From Vigna angularis (lineage: Eukaryota; Streptophyta; Magnoliopsida; Fabales; Fabaceae), in NCBI RefSeq assembly GCF_016808095.1, contig NC_068978.1:24482806-24546805 (forward strand): a stretch of 64,000 bases of DNA, written 5' to 3'. The notes beneath the pieces are model-generated. The model was not told the origin of the DNA. It did no database searches and worked only from the letters and a program-made list of their open reading frames with translations. A program made the position numbers and the translations under genes. Below, one piece after another: positions 1 through 12,590 of the stretch. Position 1 is the stretch's first letter. Every line of letters begins with the position of its first letter.

Positions 1-763
1 GTCCTACTAAGTACACTTTAAACCATTCAATCAATATCAAAGGTTCACTTCGTAGTTGAAGTTTTGCGTAGTTAGAGCACACAGTTGCATGCATTAGAAG
101 CAAAGGCAACAGACCAATAAACTTTCTCAATCAAACAACATCATACACTGCTGCCACAAGAACATCAAACATATTCAAGAACATTGTAACTCATAATGAA
201 TTTTTAAACGCATAACTTACCTCAACCAAGAAAGCCCTTGACAATGGCAACCTTTGTACAGCACGACAGCCACACAAGCCCACAACGACCCCTCCAACGA
301 AGTCCCTCAACCAAGTTCCTTCAAGTTCTGAGCACACTGTTCTGAGGTCGCCACAACACTGTCGTCACGCCGCGACCACCACCTTCGAACAACCCCCTCG
401 GAATAATGTAATCCCTCAACCACCACCCTTCTCACCGGCGCTATCCTAACATCGACACAGCAATTGAAGAAAAAAAGGGGTTAATTTTGATTTCAGAACG
501 ACAGAGGAAGATGCTTGGGGGTTCTGAGGTGAGAGACGAAAAATTGGGGGAAAGCTTCTATGGAAACTAAAATTTGGAGAATGGGAGAGGAAAATCCCAA
601 ATTTTCATTTCACTAGGTTGATGCTTATACCAACGGCCTATGGGGCCTTCGGTAATCAACCACTTACATGACCGTCAGTACATCCTTCGGTAAATCAACT
701 TTACCGAAGGCCCCAAAGGTCGTCGATATTATTCCTTCGGAAATTAACTCTTTTCCTGTAGTG
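1..763 (+). mobile_element. 3' end of a CACTA (En/Spm-type) transposon, 5' part outside the window
   Basis: The sequence ends in CCTGTAGTG at 755-763, so the reverse complement starts CACTACAGGAAAAGAG, the normal CACTA terminus. The last 120 bases carry repeated subterminal motifs of the type CCTTCGGTAA in both orientations (around 648, 684, 700 and 733), which is the binding-site organisation expected of CACTA ends. The interior (1-600) has no recognisable protein. The 5' end and the matching 3-bp target duplication (CAT would follow at 764-766) lie outside the window and cannot be checked. Confidence 0.6.
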
Positions 764-3700
764 CATACAATATCAGAAAGAGAGCAGCAAATTCTCAAGA
801 AAATAGGTTATAGAGAAGGAACGATTTCATAATCAATCATGTAATCAAGTAGTTAAAAGAATAGAACCAGTTAGCTCCCCTTTCTTGGTATCAAAGCCTT
901 TTTCAAAATTTACCCCTCAACCCAAAAATCCCTAATTTCCTACTACTCAACACCGAACTCCCATTTTCTGCGTTCTCTCTTCCTCCTTCATCTTCCTTAC
1001 CACGCCACTGATTTAGCTTTCCACATGTTTGCCAAAAAATCCAAGAAACCCAAAAAAACTCTCTCTCGCCCTTAAAGTTGTTGCCTCTCTTCTTCCCAAA
1101 ACCCTAAACCCCTAAAGTTTCGCTTTGAAATGCCCTAGGATTTGTCCACTCTCACCCTCGAAAACCAGTAACATCTCGTCCTTCCATTCTCTTGCTCACG
1201 TCGCACATCCTCCCTAACATCTCAAGGTTTTCTCTTTTTGAATTAGAAGCAAGAAAAAAGATAAAACCAAAGAAACCAAAATAGGGTTTATTTTTCTCTC
1301 CTTATCTCTCGTGAGTCTTTCTCATCAAAAACAAACTTAGAAATAAAATGCCAAGTCATCTAAATAAAAAAAACACCATTTTAGTCTTTGTAGGGTTCAA
1401 ACCCAATACTTTACACTTCCCTCACAACTTACAAGCCCTTTACTACTATACCACTTCATTTCTATTGGTTATATTATCAAATTATAGGTATTTAAATCTT
1501 ACTTTACTGTATATCTAAAAAATAAATATTTATACAAATATTCACACATTAATTTTTTTCATAAGACACTTGGTTAAAGTATAACTCATTTTATTAATAA
1601 CCAATATTTCAATAATTAAATTATACTTAGAATTGTATAACTTCTCAGGTTTTATAGGGAAGACCTTGGTTTGTTAGTCTTTGAACGACAAAAAGGCGAG
1701 TCTGACAATTACTATTAACCAAAGTAGATTCTCAATTAAAAGCAAGACATTTCTAGATTATTCATGATAAATTCAACCAAAATACATTCTTAATTGAATC
1801 ATATTGTGTTTAATCATACATATTCTCTTATCTCCTAACAAAGTCAAAAATTAATAATCAAATTACATTCTTGATTAATTATAGTAAAGTTTTTACCACT
1901 AATAAAAGTACATTCTCAATTGGTATCAAAAACTCATTTAATCATGTGAAAGTTTCTAAATTCAATAAAAGTACATTCTTAAACAAAATTAAATACCTTT
2001 ATACTCATATGATAATTATGCATATAGATTAAAACACCTTGCTAATTAGCTATTATGTAAAAACCATTACTTTTGACGTGATTGAGAGATAAAAGACATA
2101 GAAGAAAGATAAACCAAATCAATAATCAAAAGAAATAAAGACATTATTTCAACCTAACCTTAGAATCCATAATGAAATTAGAGGGGAGAACCCTAAAAGC
2201 TTAGCCCTCCATGGATAGAGTGGAATACATGACGTATAAAAATAGAAGTAAGAAAAGGAGAGATGTAGTGGATGACTACTTCCAAACTAGAGTTTTTAAT
2301 TGTCCCTTCTGTTTTCCCTTGATCTCTTTATATTGAACTTGATTGGGCTTGGATTTTGACTTTTCTATTGATGAAATCTCTTATTTGATACTGTATTATA
2401 TTCCAAATATTTAACAGATTTAGTTAGTTTTAAAAATATTTGGTAGATATTTTCTATTGATATTTTCATATTAATTATCTTGTAAAATATCTAACAAATT
2501 ATCAACAACATAATTTTACCCAAAATCCCAATTCAACCTTCTTATTTTTCCAAAATTATATAGAAACCCAAAGGACTTTAATATTTGTTCTTCAACCCCT
2601 CTTGTTTGACCAACTTTGAAACCTTGACCAAGGTTGACTATTTCACTCAATAATACCTATCCAATGTTGGACTGCCACATGGCATCCCTCTTCCTTTCAA
2701 AAATTAGGATTTTAGGTGGTGCTATGCAGAAGATGATAGAGGCGCTGGTGGTGAAGTTTTGGCTTGCGTTTCACGACATGGTTCTAGGTATTGGGTGAGA
2801 AGATGATGGTGGCACGATTCAAGCTCACGATTTAGGGTTTGTGGTCTACGATATTGAGGTTTTTGGGTTTCGCTTTGTAGGTTGCTTCGCATGGAGGAAG
2901 TGTGAGGGTTTCTCGCTTTGTGGAGCTTCGCGAATTAAGGGTTTTCACGGCGATGAGAGGTGGTTCTGCATTTTTTGTGGTGGCCACTCGCCATGGTTGC
3001 ATGATATGTTGATCGGTTTCGCGAATGAACCTACGATTCTAGACTCACAGTTTAAGTAATTCTTTATTTCAGGTTTCACGTGGTGTTTGAACAGTTGTTG
3101 CAACCCGATGAAGTGAGGTAACGGTGGCACACATAGTGGTTATAGAGATGATCTAGGCTTGCATTTTGTGATTCATGATATATGATTTAGTTCTCACTAG
3201 TTGCAAGTTTAGGTGTTGTGATGAAACAAGGTTGCCTTCGTCATTCACGATGTTTTTGTGTATTTGGTGGCTGAAGGCTGCATTGTGCGAACTTGATCTC
3301 GTCATGATGGTGCAAGGTAGATTCTGGAACATCGTCGGCTTTGTTTCTGGTGTGGTGGCTGACGACGTCCTAGTAGAGGAAACTAGGATTTCTATTGGAG
3401 AAGATGGAGACGAAGAGGGTGATAACGTGTTATCATATCATTGGGTGAATTAGTGTATGAAGGATCATCGACACGTGGCCACATGTTGTTGGCTAGATTC
3501 AGAAGTGGAGGATTTCCACATGGCAACATCTTATTGATTTTGGTCTTGTGAATGATAAAGGGGTTATGAATAGGGAAACCAGGGGGTGTAAAAGGTAATT
3601 TTGTGGCTCAATACTGAAAAGGGAGTCTATAAGTGAAACTAGGTGTGCATTGAGCTCCTTGTATACTCTTTCTAGAATAAAATAATTTTGGCATTATTAT

Positions 3701-4690
3701 GTAACTCAAACTATATAATTTTATGTTTCGAATGAATCAAACTTTAACTTGCATCAACAAACATTAGAATATCCAAAAATAATTTATACAAATAAAAATA
3801 ACTTTTTAAGACATTTTAATTCCCTAATTCAATAAGTCCAATTGTCACAAATTCTATTCAAATAAATCATTTAAACACAAAAATTCCATCAAAATTTTGA
3901 ATTTTAACCTAAAATGTGGACATAAAGATGCACTCATTAGTCATCTATTCAAAAGTCCTCGTTAGAGAAAGTTATAGGAGGTAAGCGTCATGGTGGGAAT
4001 CAGCTCACTAAGTTAACACTCCTCTAGTATCTCCTTTATGCCGCCCAAAAGCTTGCCCCTCTAGCAAAACCACCAACAATGGTGTGAACGCTTCCCCTTG
4101 CTTGAGCAGGGTTAGGTTGAGTATGGACTATCTAGCTTTAAATTACTATGGGGAACAAAGTAGGTTGTTGGGCGTGGATGGGCTTAGCTCCTGATATTTG
4201 AAGGACGATTGGGGTTGGTCTAACTATCATTGGCCACCAAATCCTCTACCCCGACCTCATCCTCTCCTCCCTCTTCGTCGACCATTGCATCCTTCTTAAA
4301 TGAACTAGGCTTAGGTGTCAAAGTGGATCAACACTTTAATGAGATCCCTCACATGTCACCACTCTTTCATGGTATGTCCTAAGCTCTAATAGTATGAACA
4401 CTTTCATGCGGGGTCATTGTCGAGAGGACGTTGTCAAGGTTATAGGAGATGAATGAGCTTTAGGTTACACGTTTCCTTGAGTATGGTATCCTTGCTATCA
4501 TTCAGGGAAGTGTACTGGTTATACTAGGAGGCAATCTGGTCACTGTCATTGTTCTTCCTACATTTCCCTCTCGTTGGGATGTTAAGCTACTTTTCCCTCT
4601 TGGGTTTGTTTTTGTCAATGGCCATGTACTTGGCAGCTCTTTCTCTCAGGTTGTCCATGTTGTCTAACATTTGTATGAAAAGGGAATCAG
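764..4690. other. Intergenic, no recognised gene
   Basis: About 3.9 kb without a convincing gene. Open frames at 2841-3059 and 3175-3453 (+) are short and match nothing I recognise; the surrounding 2690-3640 is less AT-rich than its neighbours and may be a decayed gene or transposon fragment. Around 1720-1990 a motif like ACATTCTTAATTGA recurs about five times at roughly 45-80-bp spacing. The remainder is AT-rich. Confidence 0.5.
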
Positions 4691-4699
4691 AGAAAGGTC

Positions 4700-5757
4700 T
4701 GGGTTGGAGACTACAAATATAGGAATGCATGATCACGTATGGAGTGATGTTTAAGATCATGGATATTGTGTTTCAAGGCGAACAATATGGTAGGCATCCT
4801 TTTGCGATCCACGAATGGAATTCTAAACATGGAACTTAACGCATCAAAGAGAGACCACCAAGTAAAGGGGCAACTTATAGTGTCAGTCCAAAGAAGGTCC
4901 ATCCAAGGTGGTAGGAAATAACCTACAAAAAACTCTTTTATCTTGGGTGTAAATACTAACCTAGATTAGATGGTTTGTCATACTTTCAGATGGGTGGTCG
5001 ATTCAGTTATTTTGTCATACTTCCAGATGTTGATGAGAGTCCCTTTCAGAATGTAGGATCATGCTACCTCCATTGTGAAAGGATGGAAATTCTCAACTTT
5101 GGGTGGACAAGAAAAGTCGGTCCTGGTTTGAAAATCATAAGGGTACACTCGAGAAGCCTGTCATTCTTCCCAATTTACTAGCTTGTCGAGATGTCCAGTA
5201 GAATTCTGAGGCTCCACTAACTCCTCATCCTGGTTGGGTGTCGCAATGTCTTCTCGAGTGGCAGGATCGGTTATGAGTCTCCCTAGCTTTGTGTTAGGTT
5301 GAACTACTCTGATCTTTTAAGGATTAAAGCCAAGTTGACTGGCTGTGACTATCATAGGAATCCCATTGACATGACAGGTTGTGTTATGCTCGAGAGTTGT
5401 GCAGGCTTCCCTCTTGAAGGATTTTATGGTGTGCAAAGGTTCGACCTTTTTTGTAATGCCCCTATTGACTGATGAGTTCCATGTTTGTACTACTACTAGA
5501 GGGGTACTTTGTTGAGGATGGGGAGAGAACTTTCCTTTTAGCAAGCCAATTAGCTTTTGATTTAGTGCTTGGAGGTCCACCTGACGTTGATCACACAAGG
5601 CTTCGAGCTTAGAGTCATAGCATTTTACTCGCTCTTCGTTTTGTTGAATTAGTGTTTGCTTTTGATTTTGAAGGGTCGCCGCCAAGTTGAACTCCATTTC
5701 ATCACATCGAGGTAAAGTTTTACCAGGACCCATGGTGGGCGCCAATATTCTTACCAT
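4700..5757 (-). pseudogene. Decayed Ty3/gypsy gag with adjacent primer-binding-type sequence
   Basis: On the minus strand, TTGGCGCCCACCATGGG (5726-5745 region) resembles the primer-binding and leader sequence of plant Ty3/gypsy elements. An open frame of 146 codons follows (5757 to 5317) with a glutamine- and lysine-rich, probably coiled-coil N-terminal region, as in gag. A second, disconnected minus frame (4902-4711) contains a stretch resembling the aromatic WWS core of gypsy gag capsid. The frame is interrupted between them. No polymerase domains are visible downstream. Assignment to gypsy gag is by resemblance only; the element is certainly not functional here. Confidence 0.45.
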
Positions 5758-6700
5758 CTTGCCACTTGTCTAAAAATTTACACACAATGTTGGATCGAAA
5801 CTATTTTATTAAAAATAATCATAAATTTTGAATTAAGAGATTCTAATAAATTTTTTATTGGATAAAAGACACTAAACTTTTTTACCTCAAAAAAAGTATA
5901 AAAGAAAAATATCTTTTTAACAATTTTTTTGATAACTTTTTTACAACAACCTACGTGGTAGCTTGTGATTGGTTCATTTCAAATATACGAACCAATAAAA
6001 TAGTGACACATAGTTTGTTGTCAAAAAGTTATTAAAAAGATTATTAAAATATTATGATCCTTTTAAAAATTAGGAATGACAAAATGGATCAATATAACCC
6101 TTTTAAATCTGACTTGATATTAATCCATCAAAATTCGATCAGGTCAAATTGATTTATCAATTGAAAATTAGTTGAACTTTACCATTTGACTTAAACTTTT
6201 ATCGAGTTGTCATGTTGGCGGATCCATTTTTTCGTCACTCATCAAAAGTCTAATATTATAAGGAAATAAACTTAAATTTTTTATTTTTTTACATAAAAAA
6301 TGGATGATAACATGTATCTAAGATCATTTCGGGCCAAAAGAGTTTTTAGATCTTGACTAAATTGTTTGATATTTTAATCGAAATATATCAAACATTAATC
6401 TAGCTGTATCAAATATTGATCTGAGTTATATAAATATTGGTTAGACTGTCATTTGAAATGTAATTTTCTTAATAAAATTGGACTGTCAAAGTGACCTGAG
6501 TAACCCACGGACTATTAAACGGCTAGACTTGGCGAACTGGATTAATTCACACTTCTGAATTAAAATTGCTGTTCCAACTCAATTTTGTTAACCGCGCTGA
6601 CAAACTGATCCCCGGAGCTTAAACTTTTTGTCATTCCTATTAACAACAGCAAAATCAATTACTCACTAACCAAGTTCAAGAGGAAAAGCCAAACAACGAA
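5758..6700. other. AT-rich flank between gypsy remnant and BAHD gene
   Basis: If the gypsy gag reading is right, the bases next to 5745 should be the end of its minus-strand 5' LTR, but no clear LTR boundary is visible. No gene is recognised. The right part is presumably upstream promoter of the BAHD gene. Confidence 0.35.
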
Positions 6701-6745
6701 AATAACATGCTCTCTTCAGAAAGAAGCGGAGTCCCTTTCTGAGAG

Positions 6746-6751
6746 CACGTG
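6746..6751 (+). promoter_or_regulatory. G-box CACGTG upstream of the BAHD gene
   Basis: A perfect CACGTG palindrome (context GAGCACGTGTCC) lies 195 bp upstream of the ATG and about 110 bp upstream of the TATA box, in the position typical for bZIP or bHLH regulated plant promoters. Whether it is used cannot be told from the sequence. Confidence 0.4.
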
Positions 6752-6862
6752 TCCACTGGATGCCCCATGAAGAGCCACGTTACCAATTTCTTTTTGACTC
6801 CCTTTCTCAGCAAGGAAAAAAAAATAATCAAAAAACGCTACACCACTCCATTCCTCTTCTCC

Positions 6863-6869
6863 TATAAAA
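6863..6869 (+). promoter_or_regulatory. TATA box of the BAHD gene
   Basis: TATAAAA in the context CTCCTATAAAACCACTC, 77 bp upstream of the BAHD start codon. This leaves a plausible 40-50-base 5' leader, and no other TATA-like sequence sits closer to the gene. Confidence 0.65.
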
Positions 6870-6945
6870 CCACTCAGCCTCACTCCCTTAGGAACCAAGC
6901 AAGAAAGTATTCCCAGTATAACTAAAAACACTACATATCACCAAA

Positions 6946-8328
6946 ATGCCTTCCTCTTCCACCACCATAGTCTCTAGATGCCTCGTCCATCCCGACCATA
7001 AATCCAGCATGAAACCACTCAAACTCTCTGTTTCTGACCTTCCAATGTTGTCGTGTCACTACATCCAAAAGGGGGTCTTGCTCACTGCCCCAACCTCTTC
7101 CGAAGACCTCATTCTCTCTCTCAAACACTCTCTCTCCGCCGCTCTCTCCCACTTCCCTGCCCTCGCCGGCCGTCTCTCCACTGACTGCCAGGGTTACGTT
7201 CATATCGACTGCAACGACGCTGGCGTCGACTTCATCCATGCCAAGGCCAAGCACTTAACTCTAAACGCCGTCGTTTCGCCCACCCTCGTTGATGTTCACC
7301 CTTGCTTCAAGGAGTTTTTCGCCTATGACATGATGATCTCCTACGCCGGCCACCACAATCCCCTCGCTGCCATCCAGGTCACCGAGCTCGCCGACGCCGT
7401 CTTCGTTGGCTGCACCGTCAACCACGCTGTCACTGACGGCACCTCCTTCTGGCATTTCTTCAACACCTTCGCCGCCATCAACAAAGGCGGCGCCGCCAAG
7501 AAAGTACTCCGCGCGCCGGACTTCACGCGCGAAACCGTAATCAATTCCGACGCTGTCCTCTTCGTGCCCGCCGGCGGCCCAGCCCTCACCTTTGACGCCA
7601 AGGCACCCATCCGCGAACGCGTCTTCCATTTCTCCAGAGAATCCATTCAGAAACTCAAACTTAGAGCCAACGCCAAATCCAACGAATTAACGGAAGTAAT
7701 GGAAAAACAAGTGAATGACGGTTGGAAAATCGTTAACGGTAAGGTTATCGGAAAGGACGAGATCTCGTCGTTTCAGTCGTTATCTGCTCAGCTCTGGCGT
7801 GCGGTGACACGTGCGAGGAAATTCAACGACCCTGCCAAAACGTCGACGTTTCGGATGGCGGTTAATTTCCGCCATCGCTTGGAGCCGAAGATGGACCCGT
7901 TTTACTTCGGTAATGCGATTCAGAGCATTCCAACCGTCGCAACCGTCAGGGATATCGTGTCACAGGATCTGCGTTTCTGCGCGGAGTTGCTGCACCGAAA
8001 CGTTATCGCCCACGATGACGCAACGGTGCGACGTGGCATAGAGGATTGGGAGAACGCGCCGAGGCTGTTTCCTCTCGGGAACTTCGACGGCGCGATGATC
8101 ACCATGGGAAGCTCTCCGCGTTTTCCCATGTACGACAACGACTTCGGCTGGGGAAGACCTGTCGCGATTCGGAGTGGCAAAGCGAACAAATTCGACGGCA
8201 AAATCTCCGCGTTTCCAGGGAGAGAAGGAAACGGCAGCGTGGATCTGGAAGTCGTTTTGGCTCCGGAGACCATGGCGGGGCTAGAAAACGACATGGAGTT
8301 TATGCAATACGTAACGCAGGTGGTGTGA
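6946..8328 (+). CDS. BAHD-family acyltransferase (HXXXD-type), intronless
   Basis: A 460-residue, single-exon protein of normal BAHD length. Family members transfer acyl groups from acyl-CoA to alcohols or amines in the cytosol, making esters or amides of specialised metabolites. The catalytic HXXXD motif is present as HAVTD (His160, Asp164) and the structural DFGWG motif at 399-403, so the enzyme looks intact. The N-terminal region (SRCLVHP, FPALAGRL) and the C-terminal end match the plant group annotated as uncharacterised acetyltransferase At3g50280-like; acyl donor and acceptor are unknown. The start codon is the first ATG after a TATA box and leader, and the long antisense frames over it are shadows. 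The first half of the gene is very C-rich at third codon positions, unlike the AT-rich surroundings; I read this as ordinary codon bias rather than transfer. Confidence 0.93.
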   Translation: MPSSSTTIVSRCLVHPDHKSSMKPLKLSVSDLPMLSCHYIQKGVLLTAPTSSEDLILSLKHSLSAALSHFPALAGRLSTDCQGYVHIDCNDAGVDFIHAKAKHLTLNAVVSPTLVDVHPCFKEFFAYDMMISYAGHHNPLAAIQVTELADAVFVGCTVNHAVTDGTSFWHFFNTFAAINKGGAAKKVLRAPDFTRETVINSDAVLFVPAGGPALTFDAKAPIRERVFHFSRESIQKLKLRANAKSNELTEVMEKQVNDGWKIVNGKVIGKDEISSFQSLSAQLWRAVTRARKFNDPAKTSTFRMAVNFRHRLEPKMDPFYFGNAIQSIPTVATVRDIVSQDLRFCAELLHRNVIAHDDATVRRGIEDWENAPRLFPLGNFDGAMITMGSSPRFPMYDNDFGWGRPVAIRSGKANKFDGKISAFPGREGNGSVDLEVVLAPETMAGLENDMEFMQYVTQVV

Positions 8329-10150
8329 GGGTACGTTACGTTGAGTAATTTGCACAGCAGTGATAGTGAAAACACGGGACGGAGTGAAAAAATTATAAGT
8401 CGGTGATTAAACGACGGGGAACGGAGGGTGATTGCACGACAATAGTACCATGGGTGTGGTCGTCGTTTTGTATCGGTCAAAGTCAAACGTTCGCGGAGTG
8501 GGGTCTCAGTGTTCTAAGGTTATATTTAGTTGTTTCCGTGGTTGGCCCCACACGTATAATGATTTCCAGTACGTGATTTCGGGGAGGGTCTTCAGTTTTC
8601 ACTTTTCAGGTGATCAATAACAAGACGAACAAATAATAATAAAACCGATGATGATAAATGAAAATTGAAAATAAAAGTGAAGTTAATATTTGAAGCCAAA
8701 ATAGGATTTTGGAGTTTTCCTTTAGCGTTTTGGAAAGTGTCTGTTCGTGCTACTTTTTCTTTTATAAATATAACTTTTTTCTTTAATTTGAGAATTGAGT
8801 GGAGAAAACGATGTGTGAATATTGTGGTGATTGGAAGTGTGTGATTATTGAGGATATAGTTGTGGATAAAGAATATGAGATAAATGTGTGTGCGTTTAGA
8901 ATATAATGAATAAATGAATTAAAGAATTGGTGTGAAATCAAACCGACAGGGGGCCACCAAGTGGCCAAGAACTTGAGATGCTCCGTTTTATTTAAACATG
9001 TGCCGTGATGCTTTAATTAATTGTTGTGATAATTTCCAGCATGAATCCAACATATGAGGTGTTTCAATTGCTATCATCGTTGGATATCTTCAGTGGACAA
9101 CATATGCAAAAGATAAGTGATTAGGTCATTTAATACTTGACAGCTACTTGTAATCATAGACCATGAACTTAGAACCAGACATGGATATCAATTGAAATCG
9201 GTGTTCTTTGCTAAAAATTTTACTCTCTAAATGAGATATCATTTTATTTGCTATTGGTTTTCTTGAGTGATTACAGGGTGCCTCAAACTCTAACAAATCA
9301 TTCATTGATTTGTCACAGGGGAGATTTGACTTTATACCCTATTTCGAACTGTGTTCCTATACTAAATTTATGTGAATTGGATGTACTAAGTTTTAAAACC
9401 GTAAAACTTAAAGGATGGAACATTGATGTAATTGATGCAATATCCTACACTGGAGAGGATGTTCATCAAAATGCACTTTATTTCACATTTGAATTCCAAC
9501 AGTTTTTTTAATGTGATATATCATGAACTTAGTCATTAGGTTTAGAACTTAGTCATTAGTATCAACATGGTCTATTATACCCTTGCTCCACGTTATATAG
9601 TTCATAGTAATGTGAAACTTTTGAGATAAGGATCGCTATGTTGGATCTACAATTAGTTCTAGCTCATTTTGTTATAAAAATAATTGTTTGCAGCTCGTTA
9701 GATACAATCACCACTCATGCTATTTGTTGAACAATGTAAAAGAAGTATTACTAGGAAAATTTGTACTAAAAATACTTTTTTACAATGATGCAAGGAACTA
9801 AGAGCATATTTAGAAGGGAAACTTGTTTTTACTTTCTCTTTAGTTTATTGAGTATTTTTCATTTTTATTAGTTTTTCTATTCTTTGTTTTTGTTAATACC
9901 TTATGCGATTATAAATAAGACAAATGATGAAGAAAATATAAGAGTTACCAGAAATATGATGAAAGGAAATAATTTTATTTCATGACCTTTTGTTCCTTTG
10001 TTAAAAAAGAATATAATAGGTTGTTTCTTTCTCTTTGTTTTACCTTTTGTTCTAGTTTGAGTTGTAAGAAGTTTATATAGCCTTATTCTCTTTAAAGTAC
10101 AAATAATGTGGAACATAACATAGCTTGAACTTAAAAGAAAAGAAAAATAA
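8329..10150. other. Intergenic, no recognised gene
   Basis: The first 100-200 bases are presumably 3' UTR of the BAHD gene; GGTCAAAGTCAAACG near 8475 contains W-box-like cores but lies downstream of the gene. An open frame at 9248-9511 (+, 87 codons) is unrecognised. The rest is AT-rich without visible structure. Confidence 0.4.
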
Positions 10151-10159
10151 ATAAGTTTT

Positions 10160-10670
10160 CCTTGTTAATGTCCTATGATGCAAGCAACTCCTTAGCTATA
10201 GTTTTCTTTCTTTTAAAGAGTTAGGAAGCTTATATACCTTTAGGAAGATGAAGAATTGAGTGATGTGGAACTTATGGATATCTTGGTCGTTAGTTTTTGC
10301 ATATTCTTGCATTCAAGTCTCATATCTTCTAGCTTATTCACCATTCTTCCTCTCCTATAGCTATATAAGGAACTCTAACCCTCTTTTGTAACACACCTTG
10401 ATACATCCATTGAAAGAGTGTTTTGCATTCAATTACATTACTTCTTAGAGATAACAACTATCTCTTAGTTCTAAATTTTTAGATCTTATGTTGTTGTTAA
10501 ACAAGTGATGATCTTCTTCACTCATCTTGGAATCTTCTTAAAGTGGTGTGAACTCCTCCATTCCATAAGTTATTCTACTCTTTTCTCTTCAATTCCTTTT
10601 CTTTTCTACCAATTAGCTTAGCAACTTTCTACTTAAGCATGATATTCCCTTTCCTATGGTATCTAGAGCC
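10160..10670 (+). mobile_element. Ty1/copia-type LTR end and primer-binding site
   Basis: TGGTATCTAGAGCC at 10657-10670 resembles the tRNA-Met primer-binding site of plant copia elements (consensus TGGTATCAGAGC) on the plus strand. Upstream is LTR-like sequence with a TATA-type box (CTATATAAGG, about 10361) and a T-rich, C-rich leader. The LTR start is not resolved. No gag or pol follows; internal sequence seems lost by about 11.1 kb. I infer a truncated plus-strand copia relic. Confidence 0.5.
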
Positions 10671-11106
10671 TAGGTGATTGTTTAGGAATGTATGCTTCGG
10701 TAGCAATTTTTTTTTTGCATATTTCCGCTCAACACTAGTTTCATTTATATTGTGATTAGCTTCCATGTTGTCTTGATCTATGCATAACTAGTCCAGTTTC
10801 ATATAATTCATGCCTTAGTCATTGAGTATGGCTAATTTCTTACTCAAACCGTGACTGATTTGCATCTTCAGTAGTAGATTACATGTTAATTCATTTATAG
10901 TTAGCAGTGTTTTGTCATTATACATTCAACATGCTTAATTGCTAATTTTTGGCTTGTTGTTTGCATTTTTCTTTCTGGACTACATCTAGTAGTTGTTGTA
11001 ATCAATCCAAAACGTTTCAAAGTGGCTTAATACACTCCAAATCAACATCTAGAAGTGATCTTCCAACCTCTCTCCAAAAGTCAATGTTGTTTCTTCTAGC
11101 GCAAGT

Positions 11107-12110
11107 GTGAGACCTGGGAAAACCCGAGTCTTTGAAATAAAGTTTTATTAAGACTTGATTATGTTTCTTTTTAGAGTTGATATGTCTAATAAGGTTTTGT
11201 GAGTGTATATCTTAGTTAAAACATAATTATGTTAATTATTTGATGTTATTATTAATATGCAACACATGATTGGTATGTTATTAATTTGATTATTTGTGTA
11301 TGTGTGATATTACCAATATGATGTGTTGGCTTGTTGATAGAAGTGTCGTTTAGGATTGAATGAGTGTGGATTCAATTCTAGAGAAAAAGAGAGTTAAGCT
11401 AAACTTTTATTTTAAATTGTATTTTTGGGCCTAAGGGCAAAATGATATTTTACCTTTATTAATTGGCGTAGAAATTAATATAAGTGGGTGAAGAAAGTAA
11501 AAGAATAAAATTAAATTTAAATTAAAAGATTATGTGGATTTTAAAAAGATTTGGAGGTTGGTGATATTTTAAAAAGTAGTTAAGAGGGAATAAGAGAGGA
11601 AATTTTAGTGGTTTTAGAGATAAAGTGAGAGATTTTATTTTTAATCAAAAAAATAGATATAGAATTGAAGAAGATAAGAAGGAGAAGAGTAAAAAAGGGT
11701 CTGCATATTGCTACCCTAAATCAAAAACGAAATTGAGAAAGATAAAAGAGAGAAGAGACGTTTTCTAGGAGAAAAGAGGAAGAGCAACAAAAAACTTTAG
11801 TGCAAGGTAGGATTTGTGGTGTTTTTGAAGTTAGATAAAGCCCTAATATTGACCAAGGTATGGGAAAACTTACCTTTGGTTGCTTGTTGTTGTATGTCCT
11901 TTGTGTGCTTGCTTATGTTGATTGATAATCTTTGTTTGATATATCTTTATATGCTTATGATTATGGGCATTTGTTGCTATTGTTGGACAATGGTTTGTGT
12001 GTACATGGGAATAACTTTTTGGTAATATTTGTGATGGGTTTTTCCTATGAATATATTATGTATATTTTGTTGGGTTATCCCAACAGAGGGTTTGATGCTA
12101 AGAGAACAAA
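11107..12110. repeat. Possible LTR-like repeat sharing an end motif with 12597-12660
   Basis: AGACCTGGGAAAACCCGAGTCTTTGAAATAA near 11110 is clearly related to AGACCCGGAGAAAATATGAGTC at about 12600, so the same dispersed repeat occurs twice 1.5 kb apart. Short open frames at 11816-12117 are not recognisable. It may be a partial gypsy LTR; I cannot define its ends. Confidence 0.3.
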
Positions 12111-12135
12111 GTTATGATGCTTGGGGGATTCTGTT

Positions 12136-12590
12136 AAAATAGAATGGCTTAATTTTCAACACCAAGACGGGGGATGAATTGGTCAAACACAAAAACAATG
12201 TTTTCTTTAAATCTTTTTCACAAAGTAGATGCCTTTAAAAGCTTTCTTGAAACACAAGGAAAAAGACTTTGTAGTGCAGTAAAATATAGTCGAATGAGTA
12301 AAATATAAAGTCGACTAAAAGTAACAGAGTAGGGATAGAAAGATCAAACACTGGGTTTTTATACTGGTTCGACCAAGCCTACATCTAGTGTCCTTCCACC
12401 ACAGGAAGCAAATGCACTATAATTATCAAGGTTTTTACAACAAGGCTTTTATAGAGACCTCCACGTCAAAAATATAAAACACCTCTCTAACCCTCTAATC
12501 AAAATATAGAAAAAGAGAATCCCTTTTTTTTTGTGTTTCCATATGAGTGTCTATCAACCATTAATGTCCTTGCATACCTTAAGTTTGATG
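12136..12590 (-). mobile_element. Partial Ty1/copia LTR
   Basis: Starts TGTTAAAATAG and carries TTTTATACTGGTTCGACC about 220 bases in. The same landmark is found at about 160-175 bases in the two other copia LTRs here (14288 and 21620). In position and orientation it could be the 3' LTR of the minus-strand element whose gag lies at 12866-13990. Its right end is cut off near 12590. Confidence 0.4.

Noticed and set aside
6931..7646. Antisense open frames over the BAHD gene
   Set aside because: They are shadows of the GC-rich coding strand; no family match and no promoter.
10657..10670. Possible tRNA-related sequence TGGTATCTAGAGCC (also at 14096 and 21451)
   Set aside because: These are retrotransposon primer-binding sites complementary to tRNA-Met; no cloverleaf surrounds them.
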